Below, piece after piece: positions 44,528 through 54,059 of a stretch of DNA of 64,000 bases; the stretch's first letter is position 1; each line of letters starts with the position of its first letter. A program made the position numbers and the translations under genes. This DNA comes from Natranaerovirga pectinivora. Its GTDB lineage: Bacteria > Bacillota > Clostridia > Lachnospirales > DSM-24629. The notes under the pieces are model-generated. The model ran no database searches, was not told the DNA's origin, and saw nothing but the letters and a program-made list of their open reading frames with translations. The stretch is from assembly GCF_004342165.1 (NCBI RefSeq), contig NZ_SMAL01000002.1:372001-436000 (forward strand), given 5' to 3'.

Positions 44528-47500
44528 ATGAAAAAGAAGTATAGGCTAATCTTATGTGTATTAATAATATGTAATATACTGCTTACAACAATTATGGTTC
44601 CAATGAATATATATTCTACTAAAATTAGTGCAAAATCAAATAATGAAATAATTGATGAAAAAAGTGTAAATATAGGAAAAAATGTTAGTTATACATGGAT
44701 TGATATGAAAGTCAATAACAAACCTGAAAAGATACATATAGTAGAGTTTGATTTGCAAAATCCAAATTTAGAATTACAAGCAGTTAAAAGTAATGGGTAT
44801 GTGTATGGATTTGAAGAACTAAGTAAAACAGCTAAAAGTATAGATAAAGAACAGAATAGGGTTATTGCGGGTATTAATGGGGATTTTTTTCATACAAATT
44901 CAGGAATACCTATTGGTATGTTTATAAATGATGGAGAACTTTTAGTAACCCCCCCTGGAGATTGGTATGCTTTTGGTATAAAAGAAGACAATACCACTAT
45001 AATTGGCAAAAGTCCTAGAGTTAATAAACATTTAATTACAGTAGATAATTCATATAATATTTCTCATATTAATAGAATACCTGCAATAAGTGAAGCTCTC
45101 ATACTATTTACAGACCAATTTTTCACTTCCACAAAAACCAATAATGAAAGAGACGAAATCATTTGTAAGGTTATTGATGGAGGGTCAAGAAGTGGAGAAA
45201 CTATGATTCTAGAGGTAATAGAGATTAGAAGAGGTCTTGGTAATTCAACAATACAAGAAGGGCAAGTTGTTATTTCTGCATCTGGAAAATATAAAAAGGC
45301 CCTTGCTAATGTAAATATTGGGGATCATTTAATGACTCGAATTGAACTAGAAGATGAGTGGAAAAATGTAAAAATGGCAGTTGGAGGCGAAGGATTTATA
45401 GTTAGAAATGGAGAAATTGAACCTCCTAAAAACAATTTTTCTCATCCAAGAAGTGCCATCGGGGTAAAAGAAGATGGTCAAATTGTTATGTTCCAAGTAG
45501 ATGGGAGATCTTTAGGAATTAGTGAAGGGTTAACACTAGAAGAGGTAGGGCGCCTAATGAAGGATATGGGTGTAATAAATGCTATTAATCTAGACGGTGG
45601 AGGTTCATCAGCTATAGTCGCTAGGTTACCAGGACAAAAATTAACAACATTATTAAACAACCCTTCTGATGGTAGAGAAAGAAGAGTGGCAAACTCATTA
45701 CTACTAGTAGATACATCTGAACTAGGAGAAGCAGCTCATTTGGTGATACGCCCTAATGTAGCTAGAATTCTAGTAGGAAGTGAATATAAATTTAATAGTG
45801 TGGCAGTGGATGAGAATTATTATCCTGTAGAGTATAATGAAAAGCCATTATGGATTGTTGATAATGAGAATTTTGGTTCAATCACTTTAGATGGAAAGTT
45901 TACAGCAGGTAAAAATCCAGGAATATTAGATGTATGGGCATTCTCAGAATATATTTATGGTAGTAGTTCTGTTGAAGTTGTTGCAGATATCACAAATATA
46001 AAGCTTAACCATAGCAATGTGGCCCTTAGTAGCGGTGAAACAATAAATTTCAAAATAACAGCAACAAGAAATGGTCAAGTTATTGAATCGACTAATGATG
46101 CCTTTGAATGGGTTGTTGAAGGTGATATAGGAACTATTGATAAAAACGGTGTATTTAAAGGGACGGAGATGTCTAATAAATCAGGTAGACTTATTGTTAG
46201 ATATACAAATCCAGTTACAAAACAAGTCCTTACAACATCAGTTAATATAACAGTAGGAAGAGACCCAATAATTATTGAAAACTTTGAAGGGATATTGAAT
46301 AATAGATGGGCAGCATCTGGTGTTAACTACAATACTGTAAATATTACAGAGGAAATAAGGGACCAATTTGTTAGATTTGGAAACAAATCTGTAAAATTAG
46401 AGTATGACTTTACCAATAAAGAGGGGACATCAGGAGCTTATATTGTACCAAAAGATAATAACCCAATTGCTTTAACTGGATCACCGACAAAAATTGGGTT
46501 ATGGGTATATGGAGATGGTAGCGGCAATTGGTTGCGTGGACAATTAAGAGATGGTAACAATCAAGTCATCAATATAGATTTTGTTGACTTACAAAAGGGA
46601 ATTGATTTTGTTGGTTGGAAATACCTTGAAGCAGAAATTCCAAAAGGTAGACCGTTGCCATTAAGAATGGAAGCACCAGTAAGATTGATGAGGATTAATG
46701 AAAATAGTAAAAGCAAAGGTGTAATTTACGTTGATGAAATAAGAGCTTTATATGGGAATGTGATTGAAGATATTACACCACCTGAAATATTAGAAATTTA
46801 CCCATTAAACAATCAAGTTGTTGAATCTAACTTTAATCAAATATATGCTTATGTACAAGATTTAGATTATGATAAAGATGGGAATAAAATTATTAAAAAT
46901 ATAAACCCTAACAATTCAAGGCTTTATATTAATAATAAACTGGTTAAACACAATTATGACCATGTTAATGGCGTAATCACCCATATACCAGAAACACCAT
47001 TGGTAAATGGTAATTATTCAGTAAAACTTATTTTAAGAGATGATAATGGTAACCAAAGCATTAAAGAATGGTCTTTTAGAGTATTAAGAGAGCAAAACAT
47101 TATTTTTGATGATGTGCCTCAAAATTTCTGGGCTGAACAAGCAATATTAAATTTAGCCAATAAAGGCATTATTTCTGGAAAAGGGAATAACAACTTTGCG
47201 CCAATGGATAATATTACTAGAGCAGAAGTTATTGCATTGGTTGTAAGATTATTTGAATTAGAAGGAACAGAGAATGCCATTGAGTTTAATGACCTTAAAG
47301 GGAATGAATGGTATATTAATTATCTCAACATAGCAACTTCTAATGGAGTGGTGTCTGGATATCAAGATGGGACATTTAGAGGTAATAATTTAATCACGAG
47401 ACAGGAATTGTCCGTAATGATTTATAATGCCTTAAAAGTCACTGATAGCCAATTAATAAAAGATAATGATAAAATTAATTTGGCTGATGAAGAGGCAGTA

Positions 47501-47647
47501 GCGAATTTTGCTAAAGATGCTGTAGATGCCTTATATAGAGCTAATATTATAAATGGTTATCCAGATGGATCCTTTAGGCCAATAAATAATGCATTAAGGG
47601 CTGAGACAGCGATGATTATTTATAATATCTTAAATGCTAAACAATAA
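44528..47647 (+). CDS. Surface protein: NAGPA-type phosphodiester glycosidase with three SLH domains
   Basis: A 1039-residue exported protein. A signal peptide (residues 1-37) is followed by a phosphodiester glycosidase/NAGPA domain (about 100-395), with AGINGDFFHTNSGIPIGMF and INLDGGGSSAIVARLPG. Known relatives remove alpha-GlcNAc from phosphodiesters, so teichoic-acid-like or exopolysaccharide targets are plausible. The middle has Ig-like segments (about 400-590) and a carbohydrate-binding-like domain (about 595-750; IGLWVYGDGSGNWLRGQL). The C terminus, from residue 860, holds three S-layer homology domains with ITRAEVIAL, ITRQELSVM and LRAETAMI, which anchor to pyruvylated wall polymer. 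TATGGAGG precedes the ATG. It is monocistronic. Confidence 0.88.
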   Translation: MKKKYRLILCVLIICNILLTTIMVPMNIYSTKISAKSNNEIIDEKSVNIGKNVSYTWIDMKVNNKPEKIHIVEFDLQNPNLELQAVKSNGYVYGFEELSKTAKSIDKEQNRVIAGINGDFFHTNSGIPIGMFINDGELLVTPPGDWYAFGIKEDNTTIIGKSPRVNKHLITVDNSYNISHINRIPAISEALILFTDQFFTSTKTNNERDEIICKVIDGGSRSGETMILEVIEIRRGLGNSTIQEGQVVISASGKYKKALANVNIGDHLMTRIELEDEWKNVKMAVGGEGFIVRNGEIEPPKNNFSHPRSAIGVKEDGQIVMFQVDGRSLGISEGLTLEEVGRLMKDMGVINAINLDGGGSSAIVARLPGQKLTTLLNNPSDGRERRVANSLLLVDTSELGEAAHLVIRPNVARILVGSEYKFNSVAVDENYYPVEYNEKPLWIVDNENFGSITLDGKFTAGKNPGILDVWAFSEYIYGSSSVEVVADITNIKLNHSNVALSSGETINFKITATRNGQVIESTNDAFEWVVEGDIGTIDKNGVFKGTEMSNKSGRLIVRYTNPVTKQVLTTSVNITVGRDPIIIENFEGILNNRWAASGVNYNTVNITEEIRDQFVRFGNKSVKLEYDFTNKEGTSGAYIVPKDNNPIALTGSPTKIGLWVYGDGSGNWLRGQLRDGNNQVINIDFVDLQKGIDFVGWKYLEAEIPKGRPLPLRMEAPVRLMRINENSKSKGVIYVDEIRALYGNVIEDITPPEILEIYPLNNQVVESNFNQIYAYVQDLDYDKDGNKIIKNINPNNSRLYINNKLVKHNYDHVNGVITHIPETPLVNGNYSVKLILRDDNGNQSIKEWSFRVLREQNIIFDDVPQNFWAEQAILNLANKGIISGKGNNNFAPMDNITRAEVIALVVRLFELEGTENAIEFNDLKGNEWYINYLNIATSNGVVSGYQDGTFRGNNLITRQELSVMIYNALKVTDSQLIKDNDKINLADEEAVANFAKDAVDALYRANIINGYPDGSFRPINNALRAETAMIIYNILNAKQ

Positions 47648-47649
47648 TA

Positions 47650-47687
47650 AAAAAATATAAGGGCTTAATGTCCTTATATTTTTTTAG
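47650..47687. terminator. Bidirectional terminator after SLH protein gene
   Basis: AAAAAATATAAGG pairs with CCTTATATTTTTT, flanked by A and T runs, between convergent genes. Confidence 0.85.
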
Positions 47688-47715
47688 AGTTTTTTATATT
47701 ACTTTTGAATAATAA

Positions 47716-48924
47716 TTATCGATAAAAAGAAAATAAGGCAGCATCATGATGATAGCCGTGTAAATATAAATCCCTTATTATTTGTGAACCTATTATTGAA
47801 TAGAGAATACCATTTGCGCCATAACCTAATATGAAATAACAATTTGGATATTCTTCAACGTCTCCTACGTACCCTAAATCATCTTTGGTTCTAGCAAAAA
47901 GACCTGCAGAAACAAAATCTTTTTCTATATCCAATTTTGGGAATAAATGGTGCAGTTGTTTATATAAGAGTTCACCTTTTTTCTCTAATTCATAGGCGTT
48001 TGGCATATAGCCTTTATAACTTGTATCATAACCACCAACAATAATACGATTGTCTTTTGTTCTTCGAATATGATTGTAGGGGTTTTTTGCTTCCCAAATT
48101 AAGGAATTATCTTTCCAAAGTTTGTGGGCGTTTGTTATGGGTTTGGTTGTTAAATTATAAGTAACATAAAAGTTAGTAGAGGTATACGAATCTACTAATG
48201 ACTGGCATTCATAACCCGTTGCAAAAATAATTTTTTTAGCTTTAATAACAGCATCTTTCGTATGTGCAATATTATAATCTTTTTTAAAATCAATAGAAAT
48301 AAGTTCTGTATTTTCATAAGCTCTTAACCCTTTAGTTGTCGTATAGTCGATTAGATTTTTTGTTAATAAATATGGATTAATTTCTGCGCCATCATAGGAA
48401 TATATGCCTGAGTTATATGGCAAGTTAAAATATTTTTTCATATTTATTTTACTTACGAAGGAAGCTTTAAATCCAGCACTTCTTCTTGAATGATATTCTG
48501 CTAATAATTTAATGTCCTCTATGATACTGGTAGAAACATATAGACTTTTTCTTCTAACATACTCACAATCAAGACCAGTATCATTTAGCATAGACTTTAA
48601 GTCATAAAGGGCTCTTCTGCATAGCTGAAAACATCTAATGGCATTGGGCTTGCCATACATTTTACTGAGTTTGTATAAGGTTGTGTCGATTTCATAATGT
48701 AGTAAGGATGTATTAACCATTGTACTGCCTGAAGCAAACGCATTCTTATCTATTAGAACGGTATCTATATTTGCTTGATTCATGTAATAAGAAGATAGGG
48801 CACCTGTAATACCACCACCAACAATTAACACATCACATTCTATATTTTCAACTAGTTTTGGATATTTTTTTTTCTTTGTATCACTTATTAAAGACCAATA
48901 AGGAGTACCAGCATATAATTTCAT
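47716..48924 (-). CDS. FAD-dependent oxidoreductase (DAO family)
   Basis: A 402-residue flavoprotein of the D-amino-acid oxidase/glycine oxidase superfamily. The FAD dinucleotide motif is VLIVGGGITGALSSYYM at about residues 34-50, and the C-terminal FAD contact is YFILGYGANGILYS. Members oxidise amines or amino acids; the substrate cannot be read from the sequence. The frame is open to 48969, but the ATG at 48924 has AAGGTGAT just upstream and gives the usual N terminus. The family member resembles YurR/PuuB-like enzymes without a Rieske domain. It is monocistronic. Confidence 0.8.
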   Translation of the reverse strand: MKLYAGTPYWSLISDTKKKKYPKLVENIECDVLIVGGGITGALSSYYMNQANIDTVLIDKNAFASGSTMVNTSLLHYEIDTTLYKLSKMYGKPNAIRCFQLCRRALYDLKSMLNDTGLDCEYVRRKSLYVSTSIIEDIKLLAEYHSRRSAGFKASFVSKINMKKYFNLPYNSGIYSYDGAEINPYLLTKNLIDYTTTKGLRAYENTELISIDFKKDYNIAHTKDAVIKAKKIIFATGYECQSLVDSYTSTNFYVTYNLTTKPITNAHKLWKDNSLIWEAKNPYNHIRRTKDNRIIVGGYDTSYKGYMPNAYELEKKGELLYKQLHHLFPKLDIEKDFVSAGLFARTKDDLGYVGDVEEYPNCYFILGYGANGILYSIIGSQIIRDLYLHGYHHDAALFSFYR

Positions 48925-49059
48925 TTTATCACCTTTTTTAAAAAATAATTTCATACTTATATTCTCCAAAGGAAAGAATTATTATGAATGTAATTAAAAA
49001 CCCTTTATTAAATTATAAAAACAGATATAATATAGATAAGCGAAAGAAGAGGTGAGAAT

Positions 49060-49932
49060 ATGTTAACAAGTTTTTTTGAAACCATCGGAATGGCCAATGA
49101 AGGAACAAGCCAATTGAATTTTAACATTATAAGGGAGAATCTTATGAGTTATCTCATTGGTTTTAGTGTTAGATTACTAATAGCTGTTTTGGCTTTAATA
49201 ATTGGTCTAAGAATAATAAAATATGTGGTAAAAATTTTAAAAGCACTCTTAGAAAAATCTCAGGTGGATGGATCTGTTAGTTCTTTTTTACTATCATTAG
49301 CAAGCATTCTTATGAAGATCGTGTTGTTTTTATTTGTTTTAACTATTTTTGGGTTTGCCATAACATCCTTTTTAACTATATTAGGTGCTGCAGGTTTAGC
49401 TGTTGGTTTGGCTTTACAAGGCAGTTTATCAAACTTTGCAGGGGGTGTATTAATATTAATATTAAAACCCTTTCAAGTAGGTGATTTTATTGAAGGTGGA
49501 GGCAATTCAGGTACGGTTGAATCTATTGATATCTTTTATACAACCTTAAAAATGCCAGATAACAAAGTAGTTGTGATTCCTAATGGTACATTATCCAATA
49601 ATAGTATTATAAATTATTCAAAAAAGGAAACAAGACGTTTGGATTTAACTTTTGGAGTAGGGTATAAAGATGATATTTTCAAAGTAAAAGAGATTCTTAC
49701 AACTCTAGTGAATGACCATGAATTAATATTAGATGACCCTGAGCCAATGGTTAGAGTAAGTGAACTAAATAGTAGTTCTGTAGATTTTTTAGTTAGGGTC
49801 TGGTGTAAATCAAGTGATTTTTGGCCACTTCGCTTTGAACTTATAGAATTGGTTAAATTAAAATTCGATGAAGAAAAAGTGAATATACCATATCCACAAA
49901 TGGATGTGCACCTTATACAACCTAAAAATTAA
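49060..49932 (+). CDS. MscS-type mechanosensitive ion channel
   Basis: A 290-residue small-conductance mechanosensitive channel. Three hydrophobic helices (about 28-52, 70-92 and 96-125) end in the pore-lining TM3 segment LGAAGLAVGLALQGSLSNFAGG, rich in the Gly/Ala pairs typical of MscS. The beta domain follows (FQVGDFIEG; VVVIPNGTLSNNSIINYS) and the C-terminal alpha/beta part completes the vestibule. It should release osmolytes on hypo-osmotic shock. GAGGTGAG lies upstream of the ATG. Confidence 0.92.
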   Translation: MLTSFFETIGMANEGTSQLNFNIIRENLMSYLIGFSVRLLIAVLALIIGLRIIKYVVKILKALLEKSQVDGSVSSFLLSLASILMKIVLFLFVLTIFGFAITSFLTILGAAGLAVGLALQGSLSNFAGGVLILILKPFQVGDFIEGGGNSGTVESIDIFYTTLKMPDNKVVVIPNGTLSNNSIINYSKKETRRLDLTFGVGYKDDIFKVKEILTTLVNDHELILDDPEPMVRVSELNSSSVDFLVRVWCKSSDFWPLRFELIELVKLKFDEEKVNIPYPQMDVHLIQPKN

Positions 49933-49970
49933 GATTAAAGGTAGCTATTCAAATAGCTACCTTTAATCTT
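49931..49970. terminator. Bidirectional terminator between convergent genes
   Basis: AAGATTAAAGGTAGCTATT pairs perfectly with its complement across a 2-nt loop, between mscS and the minus-strand orphan gene. Confidence 0.9.
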
Positions 49971-49990
49971 TAATAATAATCACTTAATTA

Positions 49991-50611
49991 TTATTTTTTT
50001 ATGATTAATGTTTCGTCATTTACGATAACATCATCAAAAGAAAAGTGATAAGAAGACCCATGACTATGCCTTGTTCTAGATGTAGGTGGATATTCTACAG
50101 AGGAAATAATAAAATAGGTTTTTTGATCTTTTTCATCCATATAATCCGCATAGAAAGTCCCGCTAGGTGTAGTGAGAGAGATGGATTGAATATCCGGTTC
50201 ATCAATAATACCCATCAAAGAAAGGACATAACCTCTATTGCTAGTGTCAAAGAAAAATATAGGTGAAAGAGTAGGTGTTGTTTGATAATAGACATTCCTA
50301 TTGTTAATCTCAACATTTCCTACTAATTTTCTTTCTAAAAAATTATTTCTCCATTTGTTATCTGAGTATTTTGTTATTTGATATGCATCAAAGGTATCAT
50401 TATCATCAAGGTAATAATATAAGTGGATATTATAATAGGTATCAAGATCAGGTGCTTTGTGTATATAGCCACTAGGTCTTAAGAAAAAAAGAACAATAGA
50501 GTCATTGTGATAATGTTTAATGAGTGAAAAAGTGGTGGTTATAAAAAACAAAACAATAAAAATTTTAAGTATACGATATTTTAAAAACATATTATCTAGA
50601 TTACTTTTCAT
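49991..50611 (-). CDS. Membrane-anchored protein of unknown function
   Basis: A 206-residue protein that I do not recognise. Residues 13-31 (ILKIFIVLFFITTTFSLI) form a likely single N-terminal membrane anchor or uncleaved signal. The rest is predicted extracytoplasmic and beta-rich, with aromatic strands (YYNIHLYYYLDDNDTFDAYQ; SSYHFSFDDVIVND). The ATG at 50611 has GAGGGG upstream. It stands alone between mscS and argH, with no functional hint from neighbours. Confidence 0.6.
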   Translation of the reverse strand: MKSNLDNMFLKYRILKIFIVLFFITTTFSLIKHYHNDSIVLFFLRPSGYIHKAPDLDTYYNIHLYYYLDDNDTFDAYQITKYSDNKWRNNFLERKLVGNVEINNRNVYYQTTPTLSPIFFFDTSNRGYVLSLMGIIDEPDIQSISLTTPSGTFYADYMDEKDQKTYFIISSVEYPPTSRTRHSHGSSYHFSFDDVIVNDETLIIKK

Positions 50612-50731
50612 ATAAACCCCTCGTTTTTATAAAATATTTAGATAACTTATATTAATAATAAAGTTATATTAAAAAATTGTCAAATAAATAAAGAGCACTC
50701 CATTAGATGAAGTGCTCAGATTAAGACTTAT

Positions 50732-52108
50732 TTAATTGTTTTTCAAATAATTCTCATTAATTTCTATAGATTTACTCATTGCAGCTTCAGCTGGTCCACC
50801 AATAGAAGCTCTTCTTTCAACACAAGTTTCTAATGCAATAGCGTGGAAAATATCCTCTTCAAATATTGGGTCAATGGCTTTGTATTCGTCTAAAGTTAAA
50901 TCATCAAGACTTTTACTTTGCTCAATACAATATAAAACCAATTGTCCAACAATATGGTGAGCATCTCTAAAAGGAATAGATTTTACGACTAAATAATCTG
51001 CAACATCAGTGGCATTAGTAAAGCCGTTTTGGCAGCTTTTATACATATTTTCTTTAAGGAATTTCATTGTGTCAATCATAGGTGCAAACAACACCAAGCT
51101 TGTTTTTACAGTATCAATGGCATCAAAAACAAGTTCTTTGTCTTCTTGCATATCCTTATTATAAGCCAGTGGTAATCCTTTTAATGTCGTAAGCAAACTC
51201 ATAAGAGAACCATAAACTCTACCTGTTTTACCACGAATTAATTCAGCAATATCAGGATTTTTTTTCTGTGGCATTATACTACTACCAGTACTATAAGCAT
51301 CATCTAATTCAACATATCTATAATCATCAGAACTCCAAATAATAATCTCTTCACAGAATCTACTAAGGTGCATCATGATAAGAGATAATGCATTTAACAA
51401 TTCAACTAAGAAATCTCTATCAGAAACAGAGTCCATACTGTTTAAAGTAACTCCTTTAAAGTCTAACATTTCAGCAACAAATTCTCTATCAATAGGGAAA
51501 GTTGTCCCAGCTAATGCCCCAGAACCCAGAGGTAATTCATTCATTCTATCAAAAATATCAGCTAATCGAGAACGGTCTCTTTTAAACATTTCAAAGTAAG
51601 CCATAAAGTGATGGGCTAATGTAATTGGTTGGGCTTTTTGTAAATGAGTAAACCCTGGCATAATGGTTTTAGTATTGTTTTTACTTACTTTTAAAAGCAC
51701 TTCTAAAAGATTTTTTAATAAACCATCAATTTCTTTAATTTCATCTTTTGTATAAAGTTTCATATCTAAGATAACTTGGTCATTTCTACTTCTACCTGTA
51801 TGAAGTTTTTTACCAGTATCACCGATTCTATCAATTAAAGTAGATTCAATAAAACTATGAATGTCTTCAAAAGAAGGATCGATATCCAATTTATGATTAT
51901 TAATATCATCAAGAATTTCTAATAAACCTTTTTCAATTAAAGCAGCATCATCTTTGCCAATAATATCTTGCTTTGCTAACATAGTCACATGAGCAATACT
52001 ACCTTTTATATCATAAGCATACAATCTTTGATCAAAATTAATAGAAGTATTAAATTCATGTACCATAGAATCTGTCTTTTTGGTGAACCTTCCACCCCAA
52101 AGTTTCAT
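50732..52108 (-). CDS. argH: Argininosuccinate lyase
   Basis: Last step of arginine synthesis, splitting argininosuccinate into arginine and fumarate. The superfamily signature [12 protein letters not shown], on the flexible catalytic loop, is present at about residue 280, and [11 protein letters not shown] opens the protein as usual. Length 458 is typical. It is second in the minus-strand argG-argH pair; the 250-bp gap to argG contains palindrome B copy 2 rather than a clear terminator. Confidence 0.96.
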   Translation of the reverse strand: MKLWGGRFTKKTDSMVHEFNTSINFDQRLYAYDIKGSIAHVTMLAKQDIIGKDDAALIEKGLLEILDDINNHKLDIDPSFEDIHSFIESTLIDRIGDTGKKLHTGRSRNDQVILDMKLYTKDEIKEIDGLLKNLLEVLLKVSKNNTKTIMPGFTHLQKAQPITLAHHFMAYFEMFKRDRSRLADIFDRMNELPLGSGALAGTTFPIDREFVAEMLDFKGVTLNSMDSVSDRDFLVELLNALSLIMMHLSRFCEEIIIWSSDDYRYVELDDAYSTGSSIMPQKKNPDIAELIRGKTGRVYGSLMSLLTTLKGLPLAYNKDMQEDKELVFDAIDTVKTSLVLFAPMIDTMKFLKENMYKSCQNGFTNATDVADYLVVKSIPFRDAHHIVGQLVLYCIEQSKSLDDLTLDEYKAIDPIFEEDIFHAIALETCVERRASIGGPAEAAMSKSIEINENYLKNN

Positions 52109-52200
52109 ATAAGTAACCCTCTTTCTAATTATATTTTTAAATGTTTAAAAAGTTGTTAATCATTTATGTTTATTAATTTGTAATAATTACTTCGTAGGCA

Positions 52201-52284
52201 TTTCTTAAAGGAATATATACTAAGCTTGGCGTCGACCGGCTGAAAGGAAAGGCAGCCAAGCTTAGTATATATTCCTTTAAGAAG
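52201..52284 (-). repeat. Palindromic element B, copy 2
   Basis: Two 30-nt arms complementary at 29 positions (containing AAAGGAATATATACTAAGC and its complement) enclose the 24-nt centre GTCGACCGGCTGAAAGGAAAGGCA, which is the exact reverse complement of the centre of copy 1 at 35011-35094. It lies between argG and argH. Confidence 0.9.
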
Positions 52285-52357
52285 ACCCTATATAGATATT
52301 CTTTATTAACATATAAGAAAAGTGGCAAAGCCACCTTTCTTAGTAAGAAATATAAAT

Positions 52358-53560
52358 TTATTTATCCGTATTCAATAACATGGCTCTAACTTTTAATGGA
52401 AGTCCAAATAAGTTAATAAATCCTTCGGCATCATGATGATTGTATAAATCTCCAGTTGTGAAACTTGCTAAAGACTCACTGTATAATGAGTACTCAGAAG
52501 AAGCACCAGCAGGAATGATATTTCCCTTATATAACTTAAGCTTTACAGTACCTGTAACTGTTTTTTGTGTTTCATCAACAAAAGCAGCTAAAGCTTCTCT
52601 AAGTGGCGTATACCATTCACCACTATACACTAATTCTGCATATTTAATGGCTAAAGTAGATTTATAAGCTAAAGTTTGCTTATCTAGACAAAGTTCTTCA
52701 AGCTTACTGTGAGCAGCGTATAAAATTGTACCACCTGGCGTTTCATATACTCCTCTTGATTTCATACCAACAACTCTGTTTTCTAAAAGGTCTAAAGTTC
52801 CAATACCATGTTTGCCACCTAATTCATTTAATTTAGAAATAAGAGAAACACCATCAATTTTTTCTCCATTAAGGGCTACTGGAATCCCTTTGTCAAATTC
52901 AAGCTCAATGTACTCAGGTGTATCAGGAGCTTGTTCAGGTGAAACTGAAAGTTGTAACAAATGATTATAATTAGGTTCTAATTCAACATGCTCTAATTCT
53001 AAACCTTCATGGCTTAAATGCCATAAATTTCTATCACGACTATAACTAGTATCTTTATTAAATGGTAAGTTTATACCATGTTTGTTACAGTATTCAATAG
53101 CATCTTCGCGAGACTTAATGTCCCAAATTCTCCAAGGTGCAATAATTTTAAGTTCAGGAGCTAAAGCTTTAATTGTTAATTCAAAACGTACTTGGTCATT
53201 CCCTTTACCTGTTGCACCATGACAAATAGCTTCAGCACCTTCTTGTTTTGCAATCTCTACTAATCTTTTAGAGATAAGTGGTCTTGCAATAGAAGTCCCT
53301 AACAAATATTTTGTTTCATATTTTGCTTGTGCTTTAAGAGTTGGATACACAAAATCTTTTACAAACTCATCTTTAAGATCTTCTATGTATAATTTGCTAG
53401 CACCAGATGAAAGAGCTCTTTCTTCTAAACCATCAAGTTCTTGCCCTTGACCAACGTCTATACAAACACAAATAACCTCATAATCATAATTTTCCTTAAG
53501 CCAAGGAATAATAGCAGTAGTATCTAATCCACCAGAATAAGCTAAAATAACTTTTTTCAT
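52358..53560 (-). CDS. argG: Argininosuccinate synthase
   Basis: ATP-dependent ligation of citrulline and aspartate. The N-terminal P-loop-like ATP motif is [14 protein letters not shown], and [14 protein letters not shown] and [14 protein letters not shown] are conserved active-site stretches. The ATG at 53560 has AAAGGAG upstream; the frame extends seven codons further without a site. Length 400 is typical. It is divergent from the argC cluster across a 500-bp control region. Confidence 0.96.
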   Translation of the reverse strand: MKKVILAYSGGLDTTAIIPWLKENYDYEVICVCIDVGQGQELDGLEERALSSGASKLYIEDLKDEFVKDFVYPTLKAQAKYETKYLLGTSIARPLISKRLVEIAKQEGAEAICHGATGKGNDQVRFELTIKALAPELKIIAPWRIWDIKSREDAIEYCNKHGINLPFNKDTSYSRDRNLWHLSHEGLELEHVELEPNYNHLLQLSVSPEQAPDTPEYIELEFDKGIPVALNGEKIDGVSLISKLNELGGKHGIGTLDLLENRVVGMKSRGVYETPGGTILYAAHSKLEELCLDKQTLAYKSTLAIKYAELVYSGEWYTPLREALAAFVDETQKTVTGTVKLKLYKGNIIPAGASSEYSLYSESLASFTTGDLYNHHDAEGFINLFGLPLKVRAMLLNTDK

Positions 53561-53995
53561 AATATAAATAACTCCTTTCAATGATAAAAAATATATATTA
53601 TAATTTATAGTAATTTCTTATATGTCAGTTTTTATTCTTTTTTAGAAAAGTTTCTATAGAAAGAGAATAAAAATTTTAGATGCACTTAAAATTTGACGTG
53701 CCAAGAACAAAGATTATGACAAAGTGTCTTTGTTCTAATAATGTAAGTTTAGTTGAAAGGTAAGAAACTAGCAAGTTTTAAAGTGATTACTTTCATCTGA
53801 ACTAAAATTTGTAACAAATAATAATTACTAATTTATATAATAAATATACATTAAATATTAAAAATATGCAAGTGAAAAATCGTAAAAAAATAATCAGTTT
53901 TTTCCCTTAAAACTATAAAAATTACTAAGAAAAAATCTTGGTTTTATATAGAGTTAAGCAAATTTTATAAAATACTTTTTTAAATAATATTTCCC
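53561..53995. other. argG-argC divergent intergenic region
   Basis: About 435 bases with no coding potential that I can see. It contains a perfect 10-bp inverted repeat, AGAACAAAGA/TCTTTGTTCT (53704-53713 and 53727-53736), in the argG leader, and A/T-rich palindromic stretches such as TATACAT...ATATGCA (about 53846-53872) that resemble loose ArgR-type half-sites. I see no T-box and no convincing argG promoter. Confidence 0.4.
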
Positions 53996-54024
53996 TTGAA
54001 TAATTAACGAAAAGAATGTATAAT
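53996..54024 (+). promoter_or_regulatory. Sigma-A promoter of argC operon
   Basis: TTGAAT (53996-54001), 17 nt, TATAAT (54019-54024); the start codon is 36 nt downstream. The -10 lies in TGTATAATTATA, which loosely resembles an ArgR half-site, so repression by ArgR is possible. Confidence 0.75.
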
Positions 54025-54059
54025 TATAAAAAACAGAAGTGAGCTTAGGAGTGATACAA

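Noticed and set aside
53840-53875. ArgR operator between argG and argC
   Set aside because: Only loose A/T-rich half-sites resembling TGCATA or TGTATA are visible; in this base composition they are not distinguishable from chance.
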